The translations under genes were made by a program, and so were the position numbers. This document shows, in pieces, positions 34,984-44,065 of a stretch of DNA of 60,824 nt; positions within the stretch are counted from its first letter, which is position 1; each line of letters opens with the position of its first letter. The stretch spans positions 1 to 60,824 of the forward strand of contig DASUFP010000038.1 in NCBI GenBank assembly GCA_036274495.1, written 5' to 3'. The stretch comes from DASUFP01 sp036274495. Lineage in GTDB: Bacteria > Bacteroidota > Bacteroidia > AKYH767-A > OLB10. Below the pieces are notes generated by a model. That model was not told where the DNA came from. It did no database searches and worked only from the letters and a program-made list of their open reading frames with translations.

Positions 34984-35990
34984 CGCAATGCTTTAATAAG
35001 CTTGCCCACTTCGCCTGAAGCGCCTAACACAAAAAGTTTGGTTGATTCCGTCATTACCGTATTATCCGGGGGATTGACTTTGTAGGTACCCTCATGCGTT
35101 TTAATTCCGATAACATTCACTCCGCTTTTGGATATTGGCTCTATATCGCCTAATAATTTTCCAATAAACTCCTCTCTGCATTCAGCAAATGAAATTTCTT
35201 CCAGATCAAAACTTGCTCTGCCGGTGATCACATCAATAAATTCAAGTACATCGGGGTGAGCAATGAGGGAAGCCATATGAATACCCCCTATTTTATCGGG
35301 CATAATTACATTATCGGCGCCGGCTCTTTTTATTTTCATAAAAGAACTGTCTTCTGAAGCTCTGCTGATTATTTTCAATGAAGGATTAATACCTTTTGCC
35401 GTGAGAACCACAAAAACATTATCGGCGTCGTTGGGAAGCGTAGTGATTAATGCGGAAGCATTCATGATTCCGGCTTCCATAAGTATATCATCACGCGTGG
35501 CATCTCCGTCAATATACAGCACATCTGTTGTGAGGCGCAGCGCTTCCATTACTTCAGGTTTTGATTCAATTACAACATAATCACTGTGTTGTTTTTTGAG
35601 GTACTCACAAGCCTGACGACCGTTGCGACCATATCCGGTAACAATAACATGTCCCGAAAGAGCACTGATTTTCTGTTTCAATTTTCTGATTTTTAGAAGT
35701 TTTTTTAAATCACCATCAAGTATAAATGAAGATGTTATTGTTAAACCGTATGTAACAATAATTAAGCTGACAAGAATCAGTATGGAGATAAAAATCCGTC
35801 CGTCGGGAGAAAGATCATGTACAGAAGATAAACCTACAGTCGAAATGACTATTACAGTCATGTAAAATGCTTCGGCAACCGAATACCCTTCGATGTACAT
35901 AAAGCCAACAATACCTGTTACGATAACACCCAGGAGCATGGTTATCGCGAAATAGAGTTTATTAAAATACCTTTTTTCTAAAGCCGCCAT
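34980..35990 (-). CDS. Two-helix potassium channel with RCK (TrkA-N, TrkA-C) domains
   Basis: 336 residues. Two membrane helices (about 12-33 and 65-88) flank a pore loop whose filter reads T51-V52-G53-L54-S55, where family members have TVGYG or TVGFG. Residues about 110-230 are a Rossmann RCK domain (VIVTGYGRNGRQAC), and about 250-336 a TrkA-C domain (ending LFVLGASGEVGKLIKAL). Gating by nucleotide or ions is inferred from the family. The ATG at 35990 is two bases after the antiporter stop, so it is in one operon with it. Convergent with hutH, sharing a CTAG stop. Confidence 0.88.
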   Translation of the reverse strand: MAALEKRYFNKLYFAITMLLGVIVTGIVGFMYIEGYSVAEAFYMTVIVISTVGLSSVHDLSPDGRIFISILILVSLIIVTYGLTITSSFILDGDLKKLLKIRKLKQKISALSGHVIVTGYGRNGRQACEYLKKQHSDYVVIESKPEVMEALRLTTDVLYIDGDATRDDILMEAGIMNASALITTLPNDADNVFVVLTAKGINPSLKIISRASEDSSFMKIKRAGADNVIMPDKIGGIHMASLIAHPDVLEFIDVITGRASFDLEEISFAECREEFIGKLLGDIEPISKSGVNVIGIKTHEGTYKVNPPDNTVMTESTKLFVLGASGEVGKLIKALR

Positions 35991-35992
35991 AA

Positions 35993-37879
35993 TTACTGAT
36001 GGTTGGTTGCTGTACCTGCCCTCATAGGCTCACTGTCCCAGGCGTGATCTTCAGCAGTAAGGTTTGAGTGTAAATCTTCTGTAAGCAGTTTCTCCTGCAT
36101 TTCAATCTGTTCCCTTACGTTTACAACATACTCTTCCATGTCATGGCGGTAAACGGCCAGCTTTTCCAGAGCGGCTTCATCGTAGCGAATAAAATCCAAT
36201 CCCTTCCGCATGGCAGTGTATCCCCTGAATCCCATTTTCCTAAGCACATCAATTGCCATATGAACGGAAGTGTAAAGTGTTTCTCTGTAAATATTATGAA
36301 CGCCCATATCAATAAGTTCATAAGCATCGAAACGGTTGCGTGCCCTGGCCATAATTTCGAGATGAGGAAAATGCTTTCTTACCGTGCTGATTAATTCAGC
36401 GTTTATCTGGGGGGAATCAATGGCAGCAATCAGCATTTTGGCATTCTCTGCTCCGGCAGCGCGTAACAAATCAAGTCGTGTGGCATCGCCGTAGTAAACC
36501 TTAAAACCCATTTTTCTCAAGAGATCCACCCTGTCGCTGTCATGATCCAGAATAGTAGATTCAATGCCGTTTGCCCGCAAGAACCTTCCGATGGTACTTC
36601 CAAAATGTCCGAATCCGGCCAGGATAACACGGTGCTGTTCATTGATAGGATCTGCTTCGCGTTGTTTTGAATCACTTTTTGTCTTTACTCCAAAATAGGG
36701 ATCTATCAGTTTTTCATTGACAAGAACGAACAATGGAGTCAACGTCATACTTATTGCAGTGCAGGCCATTAACAAATCAGTATAATAAGCATTTATAACA
36801 TCCAACTGCCTGCTGAATGTAAGTAAGACAAATGCAAATTCACCAACCTGGGAGAGTAAAATAGAAAAAAGGATATTCTGATCACTTTTCAATCCGAAAA
36901 TTTTCCCTGCCACATACAGTGTTATCATCTTAATACCTACAACCGACAACACCACACCGGAAATAATCATTGGCTGCCGGGCAATGAGGGAAAAATTGAT
37001 TGTTGCGCCAACAGCAATAAAAAACAATCCCAGTAACAATCCCTTAAAGGGATCCAGATCACTTTCGAGTTCGTGTTTAAATTCGCTGTTGGCAAGCACT
37101 ACTCCTGCCATGAACGTGCCAAGCGCAGGACTTAACCCGACTAACTGCATTACATAAGCAACAACTATCACCAGCAGCAATGCAGATGCGGTGAACATTT
37201 CACGAAGCCGGATTTTTGAAATCAGCCGTAAAAAAGGCACAACAATATATTTACCAAACAGTAATATACCGCCGACTGCACCAATTACAATTGCCGTTTG
37301 TGCCCATCCTGCAAAACCATCCAGAAGAGAATGACTATCGAGGCTGGCATGTGCCTGGGGGCCGGCCAACAGCGGAAGAATGGCTAAAATGGGGATAACG
37401 GAGATATCCTGAAACAACAGTACAGCAAAAGACGATTGCCCCCCTGTTGAATGCATGAGCCCCTTCTCTTTAAGTGTTTGCAGAACAATTGCCGTAGACG
37501 ACATCGACAGGGCCAGAGAGGCAGCCAGTGACATGGGGTGACTGAATCCGAGTGCAAAGTAGCATATACCCCCAAGTATTACAGTAGTAACACCCATTTG
37601 AATAAATCCCATTCCAAATACCACACGCCGCATTTTCCAGAATTCTTTGGGGTCCAGTTCCAGTCCTATCAGGAACAACATCATTACTACTCCAAATTCA
37701 GCAACGTGCATAATATCGTGTCCTTCGCTGCCAACAAATCCAAGCACAAACGGTCCGATTAATATTCCTGCCAATAAATACCCCAATACGGAGCCCATGC
37801 CCAGCTTTTTGGCCAGTGGAACACAGACAACAGCTGCGACCAGAAATACCAGAGCGGTTTCCAGAAAACTACCTTCCAT
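35993..37879 (-). CDS. Kef-type monovalent cation:proton antiporter (CPA2) with RCK domain
   Basis: 628 residues. Residues 1 to about 390 form the 12-13 helix CPA2 exchanger (GMGSVLGYLLAGILIGP near 27, LALSMSSTAIVLQTL near 125). The glutamine-and-aspartate type helix of Kef proteins appears as SSFAVLLFQDISVIPIL. Residues about 410-525 are an RCK_N domain (RVILAGFGHFGSTIG), and the rest is a polar helical tail. K+ efflux in exchange for H+ is the family role. The start ATG at 37879 overlaps the upstream oxidoreductase by 11 bases; this matches the KefG-KefB or KefF-KefC arrangement. Confidence 0.9.
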   Translation of the reverse strand: MEGSFLETALVFLVAAVVCVPLAKKLGMGSVLGYLLAGILIGPFVLGFVGSEGHDIMHVAEFGVVMMLFLIGLELDPKEFWKMRRVVFGMGFIQMGVTTVILGGICYFALGFSHPMSLAASLALSMSSTAIVLQTLKEKGLMHSTGGQSSFAVLLFQDISVIPILAILPLLAGPQAHASLDSHSLLDGFAGWAQTAIVIGAVGGILLFGKYIVVPFLRLISKIRLREMFTASALLLVIVVAYVMQLVGLSPALGTFMAGVVLANSEFKHELESDLDPFKGLLLGLFFIAVGATINFSLIARQPMIISGVVLSVVGIKMITLYVAGKIFGLKSDQNILFSILLSQVGEFAFVLLTFSRQLDVINAYYTDLLMACTAISMTLTPLFVLVNEKLIDPYFGVKTKSDSKQREADPINEQHRVILAGFGHFGSTIGRFLRANGIESTILDHDSDRVDLLRKMGFKVYYGDATRLDLLRAAGAENAKMLIAAIDSPQINAELISTVRKHFPHLEIMARARNRFDAYELIDMGVHNIYRETLYTSVHMAIDVLRKMGFRGYTAMRKGLDFIRYDEAALEKLAVYRHDMEEYVVNVREQIEMQEKLLTEDLHSNLTAEDHAWDSEPMRAGTATNHQ

Positions 37880-38477
37880 CGGTTACTGTTTTAGTATTCT
37901 GATTTATATATTCCATTCCCTGATAATCATCCAGCAATGCTGTACCTGCAACAAGATGTTCAATAAGGTTTCGGTACCGGTGTGCCTGGTTGTCGATAAG
38001 GTCAGTGGTAATTTTATGTGTACCATGCACTACAAAGGGAGGCAGAAAGTGCATGTGACATAATCTTACAGTTTGTTCAAGCGGTGCCAAAAATTCTCTT
38101 ACAGTAAACCGGTTTCTTGCGTCAGCAGCGTAAGCTTCATAAGGACCACCGGCCGACAGAACATTCATGACCCATTTATCCTGCAGTTTGGTTCCGCCTC
38201 TTCCATATGCCCAGCCATATTCGAGCACCATATCAATCCACTGCTTGAGCATCGGCGGGACACTGTACCAGTAAAAGGGATGTTGCCAAATAATGATGTC
38301 GTGCTGCAGCAGTAATTGCTGTTCGTGTTCTATATTGATGTTGAAATCGGGATAAAATTCGTACAGGTCGTGAAAGGTTACTTCAGGAATCCTGGGAATG
38401 GCCCTTACCAGAGCTGTATGCACCCTCGATTTTTCATAAAGCGGGTGAGCAAACAAAATGAGTACTTTTTTAGTCAT
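37869..38477 (-). CDS. KefF/KefG-like NAD(P)H oxidoreductase, ancillary to the antiporter
   Basis: 202 residues with a flavodoxin-like fold of the quinone reductase family: MTKKVLILFAHPLYEKSRVH at the N-terminus (FMN phosphate loop), then WQHPFYWYSVPPMLKQWID and YGWAYGRGGTKLQDKW, both strongly Kef-ancillary-like. In enterobacteria such proteins are needed for full activity of KefB/KefC. The 11-base overlap with the antiporter start supports the same pairing here. ATG at 38477. Confidence 0.9.
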   Translation of the reverse strand: MTKKVLILFAHPLYEKSRVHTALVRAIPRIPEVTFHDLYEFYPDFNINIEHEQQLLLQHDIIIWQHPFYWYSVPPMLKQWIDMVLEYGWAYGRGGTKLQDKWVMNVLSAGGPYEAYAADARNRFTVREFLAPLEQTVRLCHMHFLPPFVVHGTHKITTDLIDNQAHRYRNLIEHLVAGTALLDDYQGMEYINQNTKTVTDGR

Positions 38478-38576
38478 AACAAATAGTATCCCAACACTTT
38501 ACCTATTGTAATAGATGGCTTAAAGATAGCGAATAATTGGATGTTTTAACAAAGCTTCAGGCCTCAGCCAAAGATC

Positions 38577-38609
38577 AAAAAAAAAGGACCCCGCTTAGCG
38601 GAGTCCTTT
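38577..38609 (-). terminator. Intrinsic terminator of the prolyl oligopeptidase gene
   Basis: Stem 38583-38609 (AAAGGAC and CCGC pairing with GCGG and GTCCTTT, one mismatch, loop TTA) begins 18 bases past the stop. It is followed on the minus strand by a run of T (38577-38585 are A on the plus strand). Confidence 0.85.
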
Positions 38610-38627
38610 AAAGTTATGAGGTTTTTC

Positions 38628-40781
38628 TTACTTGTAAATCGGAGTCACATTCATATTATAAAACATAAAGGACCAAAGGTCAGAGAGCTCATCAATCGAT
38701 TTGGAAATGGGTTTTCCGGCACCATGTCCGGCTTTAACATCGATTCTAATAAGCAAGGGGTTTTTATTATCTCTCCGCTTTTCCTGCAATGTTGCAATAT
38801 ATTTAAATGAATGCGCAGGCACCACCCGGTCGTCGTGATCGGCTGTGGTTACCATTGTTGCAGGGTATTCTTTTGAGGCATCGATATTGTGCAGCGGTGA
38901 ATATTTGTAGAGATTGTTGAATTGCTCCAGACTGTCACTGGAACCGTATTCCACTGCCCAACCCCAGCCTACTGTAAATTTGTGGAACCGCAGCATATCC
39001 ATTACCCCGACACCCGGGAAAGCAACTTTAAATAAATCGGGGCGCTGATTGATAACTGCACCAACAAGCAATCCGCCATTGGAGCGGCCCTCCAATGCAA
39101 GCCGGTCAGCAGAAGTGTATTTTTCTTTGATCAGGTATTCAGCTGCACCAATACAATCGTCGAAAACATTTTGTTTATTGTACATTTTTCCGGCTTCGTG
39201 CCACTTTTCACCATACTCTCCACCGCCACGTAAATTAACTATTGCAAGCACACCCCCATTTTCAAGCAAAATTAAACGTGAGGTACTGAACGAGGGAGTG
39301 ATGCTGATATTAAAGCCGCCGTACCCGTATAACAAGGCAGGATTGTTTCCATTTAACTCAAGCCCTTTTTTATGGATGATAAACATCGGGATTTTTGTGC
39401 CGTCCTTACTCTCGAAAAACACCTGTTTTGTCTCATAGTCCTCAGGATTGAACTTGACATCCGATTTACGGAACACATCTGATTTACCGGTAGCAATATC
39501 ATATTTATAAATGGTGGTGGGATACGTGAACGAGGTGAATGTATAAAACAACTCCTTATCGTCCATTTTTCCCGAAAATCCGCTCGCGGTACCGAGAGTA
39601 GGCAAGTTGATTTCCTGCTCTTGTTTACCCGACATATCATACTGGTACGCACGTGTTGTAACATCTTTCAGATAGGTGGCATACAATTTACCACCGGCTG
39701 TTCCGACACTTTGCAACAGGTCATCCTTTTCGGGAAGCAGGGTTTCCCATGATGCCTCTTCGCTGTGCTTCGGATCCAGCAGAATTACCTTTTGATTCGG
39801 GGCACCTTTATCGGTTTGCACTATAAGCTTATCGCCGATGTTGTTTATCACTGTGGCATTATCATCAAAGCCCTTAAACACCATTGTAAAATCCTTTTGC
39901 CCGGCTTTAAGATCTTTGCAGTAGAGCTCGGTACCGTCGGTTCCTTCGGAGACGTAAATAATCAAATAATGCTCATCCTCGGTTGTTTGCGCACCGTAGT
40001 AACGCAACGGGAAATTTTTATTTTCATATATCAGTTTATCTGCTGATTGCGGTGTTCCGATTTTATGATAACAAATTTTGTGATATTCATTTTTATTGGA
40101 AAACTCTTTCCCTTTTACAGGTTCATCATAACGGCTGTAATAAAAACCATCGCCCTGCCATGCAGCTCCCGAGAATTTAACCCAGTTTAACTGATCGTCC
40201 AATTTTTTACGGGTGGCAATCTCCATAACATTAATTTGCTGCCAGTCGGATCCCGACTGATTGGTAGCATAAGCCATGTATTTGTTGTCCTTGCTTTCGC
40301 CCAGCAACGTGATTGCCGCGGTTCCGTCGGCCGACATTGTATTCGGATCGAGGAAGACCTGTGGTTCCCCATCAAGTCCTTTCTGATAATAGATTACCGA
40401 TTGATTTTGCAGACCATCGTTTTTCTGGAAAAAATAATACTCACCTACGCGAAATGGTGATGAATATTTTGGATAATTAAATATTTCGGTGAGACGTGCT
40501 TTGATTTTCTCTCTGAAAGGAATAGCTGAGAGGTAATCAAAAGTCACTTTGTTTTCGGCAGCCACCCATGCTTCAACATTCGCGGCGGTGTCGTATTCAA
40601 GCCAGCGATAGGGATCGGCAACGCGTGTACCGTGGTAATCGTCCACCACAGTTGTGTCCTTGGCTGTTTCGGGATAGCTTACCGGAATAACAGGAAATCC
40701 GGTGTTCGCTTCTTCTTTTTTAGGGTTTCCGCATGATGCCAAAAAGAGGGCTGTTGCCGCAAATAAAATCGTTTTTCTCAT
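38628..40781 (-). CDS. Prolyl oligopeptidase family serine peptidase (S9A), lipoprotein
   Basis: 717 residues from ATG 40781. Lipoprotein signal with lipobox FLASC, acylated C17. Then a seven-bladed propeller (about residues 90-430) and an alpha/beta hydrolase domain. The triad is seen as serine in EGRSNGGLL, aspartate in DHDDRVVP and histidine in KAGHGAGKP. It cleaves proline-containing peptides; the lipid anchor places it in the periplasm or outer membrane. It has its own -7 box and terminator. Confidence 0.93.
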   Translation of the reverse strand: MRKTILFAATALFLASCGNPKKEEANTGFPVIPVSYPETAKDTTVVDDYHGTRVADPYRWLEYDTAANVEAWVAAENKVTFDYLSAIPFREKIKARLTEIFNYPKYSSPFRVGEYYFFQKNDGLQNQSVIYYQKGLDGEPQVFLDPNTMSADGTAAITLLGESKDNKYMAYATNQSGSDWQQINVMEIATRKKLDDQLNWVKFSGAAWQGDGFYYSRYDEPVKGKEFSNKNEYHKICYHKIGTPQSADKLIYENKNFPLRYYGAQTTEDEHYLIIYVSEGTDGTELYCKDLKAGQKDFTMVFKGFDDNATVINNIGDKLIVQTDKGAPNQKVILLDPKHSEEASWETLLPEKDDLLQSVGTAGGKLYATYLKDVTTRAYQYDMSGKQEQEINLPTLGTASGFSGKMDDKELFYTFTSFTYPTTIYKYDIATGKSDVFRKSDVKFNPEDYETKQVFFESKDGTKIPMFIIHKKGLELNGNNPALLYGYGGFNISITPSFSTSRLILLENGGVLAIVNLRGGGEYGEKWHEAGKMYNKQNVFDDCIGAAEYLIKEKYTSADRLALEGRSNGGLLVGAVINQRPDLFKVAFPGVGVMDMLRFHKFTVGWGWAVEYGSSDSLEQFNNLYKYSPLHNIDASKEYPATMVTTADHDDRVVPAHSFKYIATLQEKRRDNKNPLLIRIDVKAGHGAGKPISKSIDELSDLWSFMFYNMNVTPIYK

Positions 40782-40803
40782 AGTTATTTTGTTGAAAGGA
40801 AAG

Positions 40804-40811
40804 CAAATATA
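40804..40811 (-). promoter_or_regulatory. Bacteroidota -7 box for the prolyl oligopeptidase gene
   Basis: Minus-strand TATATTTG, 22 bases before the ATG at 40781; no -33 at usual spacing. Confidence 0.42.
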
Positions 40812-40858
40812 AAAACCTGTGCCGAATGAATCCAGCACTCACATTATAATGTCAAAAA

Positions 40859-41536
40859 TCAGTGCAGAAAGACGTATTGCAACAGATTGGACCCCATCTG
40901 CAGCGCCTTTGTGCGGATTTCCTGTGAATCTTTATGAACATCAGGGTCTTCCCACCCATCACCCAGATCACATTCATAGCTGTAAAAACAAACAAGGCGA
41001 CCGTTGTAAATAAGTCCAAAGCCCTGCGCGGGCTTGTTATCGTGCTCGTGGATCTTAGGAAGTCCGTTGGGAAACTTAAAATGCTGATTGTAAATGGGGT
41101 GATTATAAGGGAGTTCTACAAAATCGAGTTCCGGAAACACCTTTTTCATTTGAGGTCTGATGAAGGGATCGAGACCGTAATTATCATCTATATGCAGAAA
41201 GCCGCCCCCGGTGAGGTATTTCCTGAGATTATCGGCTTCCTGGGGAGTAAACATCACGTTGCCATGGCCGGTCATATGGACAAACGGGTAGTTAAATATT
41301 TCACGGCTGCCTACCTCTACAATGGCCTGCTCCGGATTCAGATTGGTTCCAAGTGAGGCATTAGTAAAACGAATCAGGTTAGGAAGCGATGTTTCAAGGT
41401 TAGCATACCAGTCGCCTCCACCATTGTACTTGAGCAGTGCAATCTGAAAGGAGCCTCCTGCAGGCATGAAGGCAGCTGACAGCAAGAGCAGCAAGGAAAA
41501 AAAACCGATTGAAATTAATTTCGCAAAGCGATTCAT
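40859..41536 (-). CDS. DUF4159 domain protein, exported
   Basis: 225 residues. N-terminal signal peptide or membrane anchor (hydrophobic about 8-24). The remainder fits DUF4159: FQIALLKYNGGGDWYANLET, YPFVHMTGHGNVMFTPQEAD, LRKYLTGGGFLHIDDNYG and a C-terminal MGSNLLQYVF. The domain resembles glutamine-amidotransferase-like or ThuA folds; the function is unknown. Members are often near MoxR/DUF58 operons, which is not so here (a DUF58 gene is about 19 kb away). It lies 48 bases after rsmE but has a -7 box four bases before its ATG. Confidence 0.85.
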   Translation of the reverse strand: MNRFAKLISIGFFSLLLLLSAAFMPAGGSFQIALLKYNGGGDWYANLETSLPNLIRFTNASLGTNLNPEQAIVEVGSREIFNYPFVHMTGHGNVMFTPQEADNLRKYLTGGGFLHIDDNYGLDPFIRPQMKKVFPELDFVELPYNHPIYNQHFKFPNGLPKIHEHDNKPAQGFGLIYNGRLVCFYSYECDLGDGWEDPDVHKDSQEIRTKALQMGSNLLQYVFLH

Positions 41537-41540
41537 AACA

Positions 41541-41548
41541 CAAATGTA
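41541..41548 (-). promoter_or_regulatory. -7 box abutting the DUF4159 gene start
   Basis: Minus-strand TACATTTG matches TAnnTTTG, with only four bases to the ATG at 41536. No -33 at usual spacing. Confidence 0.42.
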
Positions 41549-41584
41549 CTGCTACAGCATGATAACCTGCTGCATTCAGCACTA

Positions 41585-42295
41585 TTATTTGGATTGATTT
41601 ATTTTTTCATTCAAGGTTCTCGTTAACGCACACACATAAACCCCGGCTGTTTCTGTTCTCAGCCGGGAGGTTCCCAATGAAACGGGAAGCCACCCCCCTT
41701 TTATTGCCTGCGCTACTTCGTTGGGCGAAAAATCACCTTCAGGGCCAATAAGTACACATACTTCACCCATCTCAGGCATACGCCTTTCCAGCAGATGGTC
41801 CACTGCACTATTACAATGCGCAATAAAACCCGGTGCCGCAGTTTTCAGGAATACAGGTAGTGCAACCGGATCATACAGTACCGGAAGGTAAGGTTGCATA
41901 CTTTGTTTAAGTGCTGCTTTAATAACCTTTTGAAAACGCTCCATATTTACATTTCTGCGCTCGGAATGCTCACACAAAACAGGAGTAATTTTTTCAATCC
42001 CCATTTCCACGGCTTTTTCAAGAAACCACTCCATCCTATCGTTCATTTTGGTGGGTGCTATGGCCACATGCAGTGATACTTTTCGTTTGGAAGCGGTTTG
42101 AGACTGTGTAATGGCAAAGGCGCACGCCTTGGCATCAGCACCGTTAATCAGCGCGTGATGAACAGCACCCGCACCATCCAACACAACAATTGTATCGCCA
42201 ATTTTCAAACGCAGCACCCGAATGGCATGTGCCGATTCGGTTTTATCGAGAACGCCGGAGTTTGAATTTATATTATCACAAAAAAACACATGCAT
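41585..42295 (-). CDS. rsmE: 16S rRNA (uracil1498-N3)-methyltransferase
   Basis: 236 residues. N-terminal PUA-like RNA-binding part (HAIRVLRLKIGDTIVVLDG) and C-terminal SPOUT knot: CVLIGPEGDFSPNEVAQAI and VSLGTSRLRTETAGVYV, the S-adenosylmethionine-binding loops of RsmE. Methylates U1498 in helix 44 of the small subunit. ATG at 42295, just after the pckA terminator. Confidence 0.94.
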   Translation of the reverse strand: MHVFFCDNINSNSGVLDKTESAHAIRVLRLKIGDTIVVLDGAGAVHHALINGADAKACAFAITQSQTASKRKVSLHVAIAPTKMNDRMEWFLEKAVEMGIEKITPVLCEHSERRNVNMERFQKVIKAALKQSMQPYLPVLYDPVALPVFLKTAAPGFIAHCNSAVDHLLERRMPEMGEVCVLIGPEGDFSPNEVAQAIKGGWLPVSLGTSRLRTETAGVYVCALTRTLNEKINQSK

Positions 42296-42325
42296 AGACT
42301 GCAGTCGGTTTTTGTTAATGGCTAC

Positions 42326-42360
42326 TAAAAAAAAGACCCCCTGATGAATGTCAAGGGGAC
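42326..42360 (-). terminator. Intrinsic terminator of pckA
   Basis: An imperfect stem, 42335-42344 with 42351-42360 (one mismatch, one wobble), is followed on the minus strand by nine T residues. Confidence 0.8.
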
Positions 42361-42382
42361 TTTATAAATTCATTTTATAGAA

Positions 42383-43996
42383 TCAGGCTACAACTTCGAT
42401 ACGTGGAGCAGCAGCGAGTATTTCAGCGGAAGCACCGTCGGCATATTGACCGAAGTTTTTCACAAATGCTGTTGCAAGGTCAATTGCTTTGGCATCGTAA
42501 GCGCCTTTGTCTTTCCAGGTTGTCCTTGGATTCAAAATCTCTTCGGGAACACCGGGACAGCTCTTTGGAAATTTCAGTCCGAATACCGGTAATGTATCAT
42601 ACTCTACTGCATCCAGCGATCCGTTGAGGGCGGCAGTGATAAGCGCTCTGGTGTAGGAGAGTTTAATACGTGATCCAACGCCGTAAGCACCTCCTGACCA
42701 ACCGGTATTCACCAGCCAGACACGGGCGTTGCTCTCTTTTAATTTTTTACCGAGTAATTCAGCATAAGTGGCAGGATGCAGTGGCAGGAATGCCTTTCCG
42801 AAGCATGCCGAAAATGTTGTTGTTGGTTCTGTGATGCCCATTTCGGTACCGGCCACTTTTGCTGTGTAACCCGAAATAAAGTGGTACATCGCCTGTCCTG
42901 CATCGAGTCTTGATATAGGAGGCAACACCCCAAACGCATCTGCCGTAAGGAAGAAAATATTTTTAGGTGCCTGGCCAATTGAAACCGGCTTGGCGTTATC
43001 AATAAAATGAACCGGATAGGCTACCCTTGTGTTTTCAGTTTTGTTAGAAGCATCAAAGTTAACGGTGGTAGTCCCGTCAAAAAACTCGATGTTCTCAAGC
43101 ATTGAACCAAATTTGATTGCACTAAAAATTTGCGGTTCTTTTTCAGCTGAAAGGTTAATGCATTTTGCATAACATCCTCCTTCGAAGTTGAAAACGGTTT
43201 TGTCGGACCAGCCATGCTCGTCGTCACCGATAAGGGCACGCTGCGGATCGGCGCTGAGTGTTGTTTTACCGGTACCACTGAGGCCAAAGAAAATAGCTAC
43301 ATCACCATTTTTGCCTTCGTTAGCCGAACAATGCATCGACAATACATTCTGGTGATGAGGAAGCACATAATTCAATACGGAAAATATTCCTTTTTTGATT
43401 TCACCTGTGTAACCGGTGCCGCCGATAAGAATAATTTTTTTTGTGAAATTGATAACGGCAAAATTATGCTGACGTGTGCCATCAATGGCAGGTACTGCTT
43501 TAAAACCGGGAGCAGAGAGAACGGTCCATTCGGTTTTAATATTCATCAGCTCCTCACGCGAAGGACGAAGAAACAGGTTATTTGCAAACAGGTTCTGCCA
43601 GGGTGTTTCGGTGACAACCCTAACATTTAAGCGGTGGTCGGGATCGGCACAGGCATAGCAATCGCGCACATAGACCTCGCGACCTGTTAAATAGGCGGTG
43701 ACCCGCTGATACAAACGGTCGAATTTTTCAGGATCAAATTTGATGTTGATATCACCCCACCAAACTGATTTCTCTGTTTCGGCATCACAGACAATAAATT
43801 TGTCCTTCGGTGACCTTCCGGTAAACTCTCCTGTGTCAACAGCAAGTGCTCCATTATCAGTAAGTTCCCCTTCTCCCCGGATGATGGTTTCTTCGACCAG
43901 TTCGGCGGGTGTCAGGTTCCAATAGGCAACACCAACGTTTCCAAGTCCGAGGTCAGCAATACTGGCGCCCGGAGCTTTCAATCCATATTCGTTCAT
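42383..43996 (-). CDS. pckA: Phosphoenolpyruvate carboxykinase (ATP)
   Basis: 537 residues, the family length (about 530-540). Key blocks are GEFTGRSPKDKF near 57, the P-loop GLSGTGKTTLS near 244, the metal and nucleotide region DDEHGWSD near 264, and FTSRYAGT-like region FISGYTAKVAGTE near 370. Converts oxaloacetate and ATP to phosphoenolpyruvate and CO2, or the reverse. It is a single-gene unit with a very good promoter and a terminator. ATG at 43996. Confidence 0.97.
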   Translation of the reverse strand: MNEYGLKAPGASIADLGLGNVGVAYWNLTPAELVEETIIRGEGELTDNGALAVDTGEFTGRSPKDKFIVCDAETEKSVWWGDINIKFDPEKFDRLYQRVTAYLTGREVYVRDCYACADPDHRLNVRVVTETPWQNLFANNLFLRPSREELMNIKTEWTVLSAPGFKAVPAIDGTRQHNFAVINFTKKIILIGGTGYTGEIKKGIFSVLNYVLPHHQNVLSMHCSANEGKNGDVAIFFGLSGTGKTTLSADPQRALIGDDEHGWSDKTVFNFEGGCYAKCINLSAEKEPQIFSAIKFGSMLENIEFFDGTTTVNFDASNKTENTRVAYPVHFIDNAKPVSIGQAPKNIFFLTADAFGVLPPISRLDAGQAMYHFISGYTAKVAGTEMGITEPTTTFSACFGKAFLPLHPATYAELLGKKLKESNARVWLVNTGWSGGAYGVGSRIKLSYTRALITAALNGSLDAVEYDTLPVFGLKFPKSCPGVPEEILNPRTTWKDKGAYDAKAIDLATAFVKNFGQYADGASAEILAAAPRIEVVA

Positions 43997-44021
43997 GTTT
44001 GTTATAGCAGATTTAACCCTG

Positions 44022-44052
44022 CAAAGGTAGGGATTTTTTGATGCCGCTCAAA
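44022..44052 (-). promoter_or_regulatory. Full Bacteroidota -33/-7 promoter of pckA
   Basis: On the minus strand TTTG (44049-44052), a 19-base spacer, then TACCTTTG (44022-44029), 25 bases before the ATG. It is the best match to TTTG-N19-TAnnTTTG in the window. Confidence 0.7.
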
Positions 44053-44065
44053 GTACTGAAAAAGG

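Noticed and set aside
43021..43287. Alternative frames inside pckA suggesting a frameshift
   Set aside because: The main frame carries all PckA motifs without a break; the others are ordinary shadows.
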